A stretch of DNA of 15,181 nt from positions 1 to 15,181 of the forward strand of contig JBFKFZ010000070.1 in assembly GCA_041633555.1 (NCBI GenBank), given 5' to 3'. The translations under genes were made by a program, and so were the position numbers. The notes below the pieces were generated by a model, which was not told the origin of the DNA, did not search any database, and saw only the letters and a program-made list of their open reading frames with translations. Source of the stretch: JAHEAO01 sp041633555. GTDB taxonomy: Bacteria; Pseudomonadota; Alphaproteobacteria; Rhodobacterales; Rhodobacteraceae. How positions within the stretch are numbered: the stretch's first letter is position 1; every line of letters starts with the position of its first letter. Shown one piece after another: positions 6,389 to 13,350 of this stretch.

Positions 6389-7714
6389 TCAATCCAGTGC
6401 CTTGGTGGCAAGCTGGCTGCCTTCGAGCATGCGGAGCTCGCGCTGCGGGAAGGGGATGGAGATGCCGTTTTCCTGAAACGCGTCCCAGAGCGCCAGATAA
6501 ACATTGCCGCGAATGTTGGTGAGCCCTTCGGTGGGATCGCTGATCCAGAACCGTAGGATGTAATCGACGGAACTGTCTCCGAATCCAACGATGTGGCAGA
6601 CAGCCGGCTTGGACCGCAGGACCCGCTTCACGCCCATCGCGGCCTCTACCGCCAGCTTGCGCACCTCGTGCGGATCATCGTCATAGGCCGTGCCGAAAAA
6701 GATATCGAGCCGCACGAATTCGTTGGAATGCGACCAATTCACCACCTGCCCGGTGATGAGGTCCTCGTTCGGGATCAGGTATTCCCGACCGTCCCGCGTG
6801 ACCACCGAGACGTAGCGTGCGGTCAGGGTGTTGATCCAGCCGAACGTATCGCCAAGGCTGATGACGTCGCCCGGCTTGATCGATTTGTCGAGCAGGATGA
6901 TCACGCCTGACACGAGGTTCGAGACCACCTTCTGAAGACCGAAGCCGAGCCCCACACCGATTGCGCCCGAAAGCACGGCAAGCCCGGTCAGGTCGAAGCC
7001 GACCGCCTTCAGGCCGATGAAGAAGGCCGCGCCATAAAGCAGGATCTGCAGCATCTTGACCGCAAGAACTCGCATTGAGGGTGAAATATCCTCGTTCGCG
7101 CGGATCCGTGCGGATGTGGTCGTTGAAATGAGGCGGGCAAAGGTAAAGAGAATGCCGGTGACAACGAGGGCCTTGACGATTGTCAGGGCAGACAACCGGA
7201 AATCCCCGAACTCTACCGCGACGCTCTCGAGAAACTCGGAGAACGCCTCGATCATGCCAAGATAATAGAGCGTCACGTAGATCCAGAGGCCCCATGTGAC
7301 AAGGCGTCTTAGAAAGGAGTTGCGCACCAGCCGGGTCGCCATGCTGACCAGGTAAATGGCCGTTGCGATGGTCGCGGCGAGCGCCAGCAGATTGCGCCAG
7401 GATGGGAAAGTCTGGACCTGCGCCATGATGCCGACAGCCATCCAACTCAGCATGACAAAGAACAGCAGCTGCAGCCGGCGATGTATCACGATGAGCGTAC
7501 GCAGGCGCCACTTCGGCCAGCCCTCAAGTGTCCGCATCCAATCGATCAGCTTCGGCCCCAGCCAGCGATTAAGCAGATACGACGTGACGATACATCCGAT
7601 GACTATGGAAATCTGAATCTGGCCTCGGACCAGCATCAGGGCCTGCATACGCGCCTTTATCTCCACCAGTATTGGAGAAAACTGCTCTGCCAGGGCCTGA
7701 ATCTCGGTTTCCAT
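6389..7714 (-). CDS. MscS-family mechanosensitive ion channel
   Basis: An inner-membrane channel of 441 residues that opens under membrane tension to release solutes during osmotic downshock. Hydrophobic segments lie at about 33-50, 80-100, 108-128, 142-156, 176-196 and 221-242, followed by the pore helix. The pore helix is the MscS hallmark: Gly/Ala-rich AVLSGAIGVGLGFGLQ at 246-261, then NLVSGVIILLDKSIKPGDVI. The beta domain follows with FGWINTLTARYVSVVTRDGR and LIPNEDLITGQVVNWS. The C-terminal alpha/beta domain ends IPFPQRELRML, also typical. The N-terminal segments beyond the MscS core place it with the medium-length group; I cannot assign a specific subfamily. The ATG is preceded by AGAGG. 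It is transcribed away from leuC, with which it shares a 235-base divergent region, and lies 140 bases upstream of rsfS. Confidence 0.95.
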   Translation of the reverse strand: METEIQALAEQFSPILVEIKARMQALMLVRGQIQISIVIGCIVTSYLLNRWLGPKLIDWMRTLEGWPKWRLRTLIVIHRRLQLLFFVMLSWMAVGIMAQVQTFPSWRNLLALAATIATAIYLVSMATRLVRNSFLRRLVTWGLWIYVTLYYLGMIEAFSEFLESVAVEFGDFRLSALTIVKALVVTGILFTFARLISTTTSARIRANEDISPSMRVLAVKMLQILLYGAAFFIGLKAVGFDLTGLAVLSGAIGVGLGFGLQKVVSNLVSGVIILLDKSIKPGDVISLGDTFGWINTLTARYVSVVTRDGREYLIPNEDLITGQVVNWSHSNEFVRLDIFFGTAYDDDPHEVRKLAVEAAMGVKRVLRSKPAVCHIVGFGDSSVDYILRFWISDPTEGLTNIRGNVYLALWDAFQENGISIPFPQRELRMLEGSQLATKALD

Positions 7715-7949
7715 TGCGCCTCTTCGCGGTCAACTAATCATGACGGCCGAACCGGAGCAAGCGGCGGCACTTGCGAGGCTGCCGATTCTTGGATACTTCC
7801 ACCAGCATGACGAAGGTTTTTGACATGGACGACCGCGCGCGTCTGCCTTGGCGGTTCTTCGGCGCAACCCTGACGGCGCTCGCCAGCCTCTGAGGGCCGG
7901 ACCGGCTTTGTCCATCATTGCTTTCTGAAACATTCCCGGGAGAGGACCA
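7715..7949. promoter_or_regulatory. Divergent mscS/leuC promoter region with a possible short leader ORF
   Basis: This 235-base stretch must serve both the minus-strand channel gene and plus-strand leuC. A perfect TTGACA occurs on the plus strand at 7820-7825, but nothing like a -10 follows at 16-18 bases. A plus-strand frame, ATG 7825 to TGA 7893, encodes 22 residues ending FFGATLTALASL and has GAAGG eight bases before its ATG. It lacks the run of Leu codons expected of a leucine attenuator, and no terminator with a T tract follows. leuC itself has GGGAGAGGA just before its ATG. The promoters are not resolved. Confidence 0.35.
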
Positions 7950-9356
7950 ATGACCACCCCGAAGACACTCTATGACAAGATATGGGATGCCCATGTGGCC
8001 CACGAGGCCGAGGACGGCACCTGCCTGCTCTATATCGACCGCCATCTCGTGCACGAGGTTACAAGCCCGCAGGCCTTTGAAGGGCTGCGTATGGCTGGCC
8101 GCAAAGTGCGCGCGCCGGAGAAGACGATCGCGGTTCCGGACCACAACGTACCGACAACACTTGACCGCCTTGACGGTATCAAGAACGCGGAAAGCAAGAT
8201 CCAGGTCGACGCGCTAGATAAGAACGCGAAGGACTTCGGCATCCACTACTACCCGGTTTCGGACATGCGTCAGGGGATCGTGCATATCGTCGGGCCGGAA
8301 CAGGGCTGGACCTTGCCGGGCATGACGGTGGTGTGTGGCGACAGCCACACCGCGACACACGGCGCTTTCGGGGCGCTCGCCCATGGCATCGGGACATCGG
8401 AGGTAGAACATGTGCTTGCCACCCAGACGCTGATCCAGCGCAAGGGCAAGAACATGAAAGTCGAAATCACCGGCAAGCTCAGTCCCGGTGTGACCGCCAA
8501 GGACATAACCCTGTCTGTGATCGGCGCCACCGGTACGGCTGGCGGCACCGGCTATGTCATCGAGTATTGCGGTGGGGCCATTCGCGATCTGTCGATGGAA
8601 GGTCGCATGACGGTCTGCAACATGGCGATCGAGGGCGGTGCCCGCGCCGGACTTATCGCGCCGGACGAAACCACCTTCGACTATGTGATGGGCCGCCCGC
8701 ACGCACCGAAAGGTGCGCAATGGGAGGCCGCGCTGAATTGGTGGAAGACGCTGAAATCCGATGAAGGCGTGCATTGGGACAAGGTTGTAACGCTCAAAGG
8801 CGAAGACATTGCCCCAGTCGTGACCTGGGGCACATCGCCAGAAGACGTACTTCCAATCACCGGTTCTGTGCCCGATCCGTCCCAGTTCAAAGGCGGGAAG
8901 GTCGATGCGGCGAAACGTTCGCTCGACTATATGGGGCTCAATCCCGGCACGCGGCTGACCGATATCCAGATCGACACCGTCTTCATCGGATCCTGTACCA
9001 ATGGCCGTATCGAGGATCTGCGGGCGGCGGCGGCGATCCTGAAGGGCAAGAAGGTCAGGGAAGGGATGCGGGCGATGGTTGTCCCTGGATCCGGCCTCGT
9101 CCGTGCTCAGGCCGAACAAGAGGGGCTGGCGGAAATCTTCACGGATGCCGGTTTCGAATGGCGGCTCGCGGGTTGCTCGATGTGCCTTGCGATGAACCCC
9201 GATCAGCTTGCGCCGGGGGAGCGTTGCGCGGCGACCTCGAATCGCAATTTCGAGGGCCGACAAGGCCGCGGCGGGCGGACCCATCTGATGAGCCCCGCAA
9301 TGGCGGCGGCAGCGGCTGTAACCGGTCATCTGACCGACGTACGGGAGATGATGTGA
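7950..9356 (+). CDS. leuC: 3-isopropylmalate dehydratase, large subunit
   Basis: Large, iron-sulfur subunit of isopropylmalate isomerase, which converts 2-isopropylmalate to 3-isopropylmalate in leucine synthesis. At 468 residues it is the normal length of the bacterial LeuC. It opens TTPKTLYDKIWDAHVA, as the family does. PDHNVPTT lies at 63-70 and CGDSHTATHGAFG at 129-141. The three [4Fe-4S] cluster ligands are Cys349 in IGSCTNGR, and Cys409 and Cys412 in GCSMCLAMNPD. The substrate/cluster loop ATSNRNFEGRQGRGG is at 428-442. The ATG at 7950 has GGGAG and AGAGGA immediately upstream. Its stop codon shares one base with the leuD start, so the two subunits are translationally coupled. It needs LeuD for activity. 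Confidence 0.98.
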   Translation: MTTPKTLYDKIWDAHVAHEAEDGTCLLYIDRHLVHEVTSPQAFEGLRMAGRKVRAPEKTIAVPDHNVPTTLDRLDGIKNAESKIQVDALDKNAKDFGIHYYPVSDMRQGIVHIVGPEQGWTLPGMTVVCGDSHTATHGAFGALAHGIGTSEVEHVLATQTLIQRKGKNMKVEITGKLSPGVTAKDITLSVIGATGTAGGTGYVIEYCGGAIRDLSMEGRMTVCNMAIEGGARAGLIAPDETTFDYVMGRPHAPKGAQWEAALNWWKTLKSDEGVHWDKVVTLKGEDIAPVVTWGTSPEDVLPITGSVPDPSQFKGGKVDAAKRSLDYMGLNPGTRLTDIQIDTVFIGSCTNGRIEDLRAAAAILKGKKVREGMRAMVVPGSGLVRAQAEQEGLAEIFTDAGFEWRLAGCSMCLAMNPDQLAPGERCAATSNRNFEGRQGRGGRTHLMSPAMAAAAAVTGHLTDVREMM

Positions 9357-9961
9357 TGCAAAAGTTCGACAAGCTCTCGGGCGTTGCGGCTCCCATGCCG
9401 CTGGTCAACATCGATACCGACATGATCATTCCCAAGCAGTTCCTAAAAACGATCAAGCGGTCGGGGCTGGGAGTGAACCTGTTCGACGAGATGCGGTACA
9501 ATGACGACGGCTCCGAGAAACCGGATTTCGTATTGAACAAGCCAGCATATCGCAAGGCAGAGATCATCGTTGCCGGCGACAACTTCGGGTGCGGCTCCAG
9601 TCGTGAACATGCGCCCTGGGCACTTCTCGATTTCGGCATCCGCTGCGTGATCTCTACCAGCTTTGCCGACATCTTCTACAACAACTGCTTCAAGAACGGT
9701 ATTCTGCCCGTCGTGCTGTTGCCCGCGCAGGTGGATGTCCTCATGAAAGATGCCGAGAAGGGTCAGAACGCCAGAATCTCCGTCGACCTCGAATCACAAG
9801 AGATCACAGCGGCGGATGGCGAAATTTTTCGCTTCGAAATCGACGCCTTCAAGAAGCATTGCCTGATGAATGGCCTCGATGATATCGGCCTTACGTTGGG
9901 GAAAGCGGACAGCATTGATGCGTTCGAAAATCAAGCCGCCCAAGCACGGCCTTGGGTTTAA
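9356..9961 (+). CDS. leuD: 3-isopropylmalate dehydratase, small subunit
   Basis: Small swivelling-domain subunit that pairs with LeuC. The 201-residue protein starts MQKFDKLSGVAAPMPLVNID, has TDMIIPKQFLK at 21-31, and carries the substrate-binding GDNFGCGSSREHAPWAL at 74-90, followed by SFADIFYNNCFKNGILPV. All are standard for LeuD. The open frame continues far upstream inside leuC, but homology begins at this ATG, whose first base is the last base of the leuC stop (TGATG). A ribosome-binding site GGGAG lies eight bases before it inside leuC. A clear intrinsic terminator follows 24 bases after the stop, so leuCD form their own unit, separate from leuB. Confidence 0.98.
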   Translation: MQKFDKLSGVAAPMPLVNIDTDMIIPKQFLKTIKRSGLGVNLFDEMRYNDDGSEKPDFVLNKPAYRKAEIIVAGDNFGCGSSREHAPWALLDFGIRCVISTSFADIFYNNCFKNGILPVVLLPAQVDVLMKDAEKGQNARISVDLESQEITAADGEIFRFEIDAFKKHCLMNGLDDIGLTLGKADSIDAFENQAAQARPWV

Positions 9962-9985
9962 AGGACTGAAAATAAAAGACTTATT

Positions 9986-10012
9986 GGGTCGCCGGAGTCG
10001 GTGGCCCTTTTT
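9986..10012 (+). terminator. Intrinsic terminator of leuCD
   Basis: Arms 9986-9994 (GGGTCGCCG) and 9999-10007 (CGGTGGCCC) form a nine-pair stem, with two G-U pairs, around a GAGT loop. Five T residues follow directly. It lies 24 bases after the leuD stop and is the best terminator in the window. Confidence 0.88.
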
Positions 10013-10147
10013 GGTTCCACAATTGATGCAATGTAGCACCAGTTCCTCCACGATTTTGCCCTAAACCTCATGTTTACCGGACCCACTGCTTGCTGGAGCT
10101 TGGGAAAGAAGGCAAAAATTGGGCAACTTCATGTTCACCTGTCACTC

Positions 10148-10177
10148 TTGGCAGAAACTCGCTGAAACAAGGATACG
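10148..10177 (+). promoter_or_regulatory. Candidate promoter for the membrane-protein/EEP pair
   Basis: TTGGCA at 10148-10153 matches TTGACA in five of six positions. GATACG at 10172-10177, after an 18-base spacer, is a weak -10 match (three of six). It lies in the gap after the leuD terminator, where a new promoter is expected, and its -10 falls inside the inverted repeat at 10171-10193. Weak hexamers are common in this group, so this is a suggestion only. Confidence 0.35.
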
Positions 10178-10193
10178 GCATCGTATCGTATCC
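10171..10193 (+). repeat. Inverted repeat GGATACG-N9-CGTATCC, possible operator
   Basis: Perfect 7-base arms (10171-10177 and 10187-10193) flank nine bases. A nested repeat, ATACG (10173-10177), GCAT, CGTAT (10182-10186), gives an alternative smaller hairpin, because CGTAT occurs twice in tandem. It starts 46 bases before the GTG of the membrane protein. It could be an operator overlapping a promoter or a 5' leader hairpin. The bases are seen; a regulatory role is inference. Confidence 0.4.
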
Positions 10194-10216
10194 GTAGGCG
10201 TTGAGGGAACGGGGCA

Positions 10217-11056
10217 GTGATATCGCGGCTCACAGGTGCAGTTCTGCGCGCGATGCTGATTGTATTGCTGGTAGCGACACCGTCGCTCCTGCTGCCTGGC
10301 ACCAGTGCCGACGGCAAGCAGATCGTTGCCCTTGTCGCCATCTTTGGCGCTGCCCTGACTATCTTTGAATATGCCTCGACCTATCCCGGCCTTGTGGAAT
10401 TCCGCGATGCGCCGCCGTTCAATCGAATCCGTTTCGTGTCGCTGTTCCTGACCGTTTTCCTGCTCACCGTCATCTGCCGAGGCACAGTAGAGCCAACGAC
10501 GCTGACTCAATTTGTTCACGCCATTGGCGCACTGATCGGCTATGCTATCGACTTCCCCTACAGCCCCGTACGCCTTGTCCTGCTCATGCTGCCGGACGAC
10601 ACGAGCTATGCCCATATCGCCTTGATCCGCACAGCGGCCGGCATGAGCTACCTGATCTCGCTGATTACCCTGGCTGTCTTCCTGATTATCCTGCGGCTGG
10701 CAGGATGGCCCTCACAGAAGAGCACGTTCAACGTGTGGGTCAATCTGCCGACCTTCGATCCAACCGCCGGCAAGGATGTCGTGCAGCGGCTCGAACGCGA
10801 CGCCCGGTTTAACATTGCCTTAGGCTTTCTGCTGCCATTCTTGACACCGGCAGCGGTAAAGGCGGCCGCCAATCTGTTCGGATCGGTGACGCTGGAGAAT
10901 CCGCAGACGCTGGTCTGGACGGTGGCAGCATGGGCATTTCTTCCCGCATCTCTTTTCATGCGTGGTATCGCAATGGGCCGCGTTGCCGAGATGATTGCCG
11001 CCAAACGCAAACAGACCTATGCCCGCGCCAAGGATTCCGGTTTGGCCACTGTCTGA
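10217..11056 (+). CDS. Polytopic membrane protein of unknown function
   Basis: I do not recognise a named family for this 279-residue integral membrane protein. Hydrophobic segments lie at about 9-27, 35-53, 72-88, 97-112, 140-160, 199-217 and 232-250, so six or seven spans. Between the fifth and sixth is a polar loop (about 162-196) with WPSQKSTFNVWVNLPTFDP and RLERDARFN, probably the most characteristic part. The C-terminus is basic (AAKRKQTYARAK), suggesting a cytoplasmic tail. The GTG at 10217 has GAGG ten bases upstream; an ATG at 10253 would remove most of the first span. The stop codon overlaps the next gene's probable CTG start, so the two are likely co-translated. The pair sits between the leuCD terminator and leuB. 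I recall similar unnamed proteins in Rhodobacterales leu loci, but cannot confirm it here. Confidence 0.85.
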   Translation: MISRLTGAVLRAMLIVLLVATPSLLLPGTSADGKQIVALVAIFGAALTIFEYASTYPGLVEFRDAPPFNRIRFVSLFLTVFLLTVICRGTVEPTTLTQFVHAIGALIGYAIDFPYSPVRLVLLMLPDDTSYAHIALIRTAAGMSYLISLITLAVFLIILRLAGWPSQKSTFNVWVNLPTFDPTAGKDVVQRLERDARFNIALGFLLPFLTPAAVKAAANLFGSVTLENPQTLVWTVAAWAFLPASLFMRGIAMGRVAEMIAAKRKQTYARAKDSGLATV

Positions 11057-12141
11057 TAGCGGCATTGCTGCTGGCGGGTGATGCTGCCGCTGAAACCATC
11101 CGCATCGCCACCTACAACGCCGAACTGAAGCGTGACGGGCCGGGGCTGTTGCTGCGAGACATCCTGTCCGGCAACGACCCGCAGATCGCGTCGGTGATCC
11201 AAGTGATCGCGCATATCAACCCCGATATCCTGCTGATAACATCATTCGACTACGATCATGATCTGAATGCCCTGGACGCGTTTGCCGACAGACTGGAAGT
11301 GGCCGGCAGCGACTATGACTACATATTCGCCAACGCCCCGAATACCGGTATTTCGGCAGATGCGGATCTGGATAGTGATGGCCGGCTGGGTGAGGCAGTG
11401 GACGCCCCGGGCTTCGGCGATTTCGCTGGGAAGGGTGGGATGGCGCTGCTGTCAAAACTGCCGATTGACGGCGCCTCAGCCAAGGATTTCGGGCCGACCC
11501 TTTGGATCGACCAGCCTGGCGCTAGGCTGCCGACGATCGGGACTCTCCCCTACTTCACGCCAGCGGTCTCTTCCCGCTTGCGGCTTTCTAGCGTCGGGCA
11601 CTGGGACGTACCCGTTCTCCTTCCGGATCAGACCCGCCTGCATCTGCTCGCGTTTCACAATCAGACCCCGGCCTTCGATGGCCCCGAGGACCGCAACGAC
11701 CTACGAAACCGGGATGAGCTGTTGTTCTGGTCAAGCTATCTGGATGCATTTCCGGATGGAAACTTCGTCCTGCTTGGGGACGCCAATCTGGATCCCAACG
11801 ACGGGCAGGGCATCAGGGAGGCGATGCAGAACTTCCTGGCTGATCCTCGCCTGCAAGACCCAAGACCTCAAAGCCGGGGCGGGACCGAAGCCTCTGCGCG
11901 GCAGGGTGGCGTGAACCTTACGCATCTCGGCGACCCATCGCTCGACACGGCGGATTGGCCCGACGACAAGGGTTGGCCCGGAAATCTCCGGGTCGACTAT
12001 GTCCTTCCAGCGGCGGGCCTGCGGGTTGTAAATTCCGGCGTTTTCTGGCCGCTTCTGGGCGATCCGCTGCGTTCGCTGCTGGGAGAAGGCGAGGGCCTCG
12101 CTTCGCGGCATGCTCTTGTCTGGGTTGACCTCGCCGGCTAG
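11053..12141 (+). CDS. Exported endonuclease/exonuclease/phosphatase-fold protein with altered active-site motifs
   Basis: A secreted or periplasmic EEP-fold protein of about 362 residues. The N-terminus IAALLLAGDAAAE is a signal-peptide core. The fold then shows IRIATYNAEL (16-25), FDYDHDLNALDAFADRL, SVGHWDVPV, the family-specific FDGPEDRNDLRNRDELLFW, GDANLDP (Asp243, Asn245) and LRVDYVLPA. It ends SGVFWPLLGD and SRHALVWVDL. Related proteins usually have an Asn-Glu-Phe-Asp motif where this has TSFD (Ser64 for the metal-binding Glu), and SDH where this has SRH (Arg352), so catalysis may be lost or changed. The start is uncertain: the open frame reaches an ATG at 10930, but that would overlap the membrane protein by 127 bases with non-signal sequence. 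CTG at 11053 overlaps the upstream stop as CTGA and gives a short signal peptide. TTG 11065 is another option. Substrate unknown. Confidence 0.85.
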   Translation: MIAALLLAGDAAAETIRIATYNAELKRDGPGLLLRDILSGNDPQIASVIQVIAHINPDILLITSFDYDHDLNALDAFADRLEVAGSDYDYIFANAPNTGISADADLDSDGRLGEAVDAPGFGDFAGKGGMALLSKLPIDGASAKDFGPTLWIDQPGARLPTIGTLPYFTPAVSSRLRLSSVGHWDVPVLLPDQTRLHLLAFHNQTPAFDGPEDRNDLRNRDELLFWSSYLDAFPDGNFVLLGDANLDPNDGQGIREAMQNFLADPRLQDPRPQSRGGTEASARQGGVNLTHLGDPSLDTADWPDDKGWPGNLRVDYVLPAAGLRVVNSGVFWPLLGDPLRSLLGEGEGLASRHALVWVDLAG

Positions 12142-12149
12142 CGCTTGAC

Positions 12150-12165
12150 CCCGCGCAGTCGCGGG
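12150..12165 (+). other. Small GC hairpin before leuB
   Basis: CCCGCG (12150-12155) and CGCGGG (12160-12165) form a perfect six-pair stem with a CAGT loop, followed by only three T. It lies in the 63-base gap between the EEP gene and leuB. It may be a weak terminator for the upstream pair or part of the leuB leader. The short T run makes termination doubtful. Confidence 0.35.
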
Positions 12166-12204
12166 TTTACGCGGTGTCCGATCCAATCAATACGAGGAAC
12201 CCGC

Positions 12205-13311
12205 ATGAGCACGCCCTCCCTTCTTATCCTCGCCGGCGACGGGATCGGCCCCGAGGTCATGACAGAGGTCCGAAAGATCATCGACTGGTTCGGCGCCAGG
12301 CGGGGCTTGGAGTTCGAGGTCTCAGAGGATCTGGTTGGCGGCGCGGCCTACGACGAGCATGGAACGCCGCTGACCGACGCCACGATGGCCAAGGCGCAGG
12401 AGGTCGATGCGGTTCTCTTGGGGGCCGTTGGCGGGCCAGAATATGACAAGCTCGATTTCAGCGTGAAGCCAGAGCGCGGATTGCTGCGCCTGCGCAAGGA
12501 GATGGACCTGTTCGCCAACCTCCGCCCCGCGCAATGTTTCGATGCCCTTGCCGATTTCTCTTCGCTGAAGAAGGATGTCGTTGCCGGTCTCGATATAATG
12601 ATCATCCGGGAGCTGACCTCGGGCGTCTATTTCGGAGAGCCCCGCGGCATATTCAAGGAAGGAAACGAACGGGTCGGCATCAATACCCAGCGCTATACCG
12701 AATCCGAGATCGCGCGTGTTGCCCGATCCGCTTTCGAAATGGCGCGCCGGCGTGACAACAAGGTCTGCTCGATGGAGAAGGCCAATGTAATGGAATCCGG
12801 TATTCTTTGGCGTGACGTCGTGCAGGAGGTCCACGATGCCGAATACGCCGATGTCGAACTGAGCCATATGTATGCCGATGCCGGCGCGATGCAGCTGACC
12901 CGCTGGCCCAAGCAGTTCGACGTGATCGTGACCGACAACCTGTTCGGCGATCTGCTGTCGGACCTCGCCGCGATGCTGACCGGAAGTCTCGGCATGCTGC
13001 CCTCGGCCAGCCTCGGGCTGCCGATGGCGAACGGTCGACCCAAGGCGCTTTACGAACCAGTACACGGTTCCGCCCCGGACATTGCCGGTCAGGGCAAGGC
13101 CAATCCCTGCGCCTGTATCCTGAGCTTCGCCATGGCGCTCCGTTATTCCTTCGATCAGGGCGAGGAAGCCGCGCGGCTGGAACGGGCTGTCGAAAAGGTT
13201 CTGGCCGATGGCGTCCGAACCCCCGACCTGCTGCAATCGGATGGCGGTACACCGGCGACAACTTCGCAGATGGGTGATGCTGTCATTGCCGCACTGGACG
13301 CCAGTCTTTAG
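12205..13311 (+). CDS. leuB: 3-isopropylmalate dehydrogenase
   Basis: The NAD-dependent enzyme that oxidises and decarboxylates 3-isopropylmalate to 2-oxoisocaproate, the step after LeuCD. The 368-residue protein is of normal length. It has GDGIGPEV at 11-18, the substrate-binding arginines in LLRLRKEMDLFANLRPAQ (93-110), RELTSGVYFGEPRG at 135-148, the catalytic Lys192 in MEKANV, and metal-binding aspartates in YADAGAMQ and DNLFGDLLSDLAAM (245-257). The cofactor-binding HGSAPDIAGQGKANP is at 287-301. The ATG at 12205 has GAGG seven bases upstream and matches the family start; an in-frame ATG at 12145 lacks both. leuB is separated from leuCD by the membrane and EEP genes, so it is probably transcribed separately or with those two. 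Confidence 0.98.
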   Translation: MSTPSLLILAGDGIGPEVMTEVRKIIDWFGARRGLEFEVSEDLVGGAAYDEHGTPLTDATMAKAQEVDAVLLGAVGGPEYDKLDFSVKPERGLLRLRKEMDLFANLRPAQCFDALADFSSLKKDVVAGLDIMIIRELTSGVYFGEPRGIFKEGNERVGINTQRYTESEIARVARSAFEMARRRDNKVCSMEKANVMESGILWRDVVQEVHDAEYADVELSHMYADAGAMQLTRWPKQFDVIVTDNLFGDLLSDLAAMLTGSLGMLPSASLGLPMANGRPKALYEPVHGSAPDIAGQGKANPCACILSFAMALRYSFDQGEEAARLERAVEKVLADGVRTPDLLQSDGGTPATTSQMGDAVIAALDASL

Positions 13312-13350
13312 GGCAGCCGCCGACCGCGGCCAAGAGTGGAGAATTCGAGG

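Noticed and set aside
8214..9329. A 371-codon minus-strand frame and several shorter ones
   Set aside because: All are shadows of leuC, whose catalytic cysteines and family motifs are intact on the plus strand.
13316..13330. GCCGC-CGACC-GCGGC hairpin after leuB as a terminator
   Set aside because: Only five pairs with no T tract; the transporter ribosome-binding site follows shortly after.
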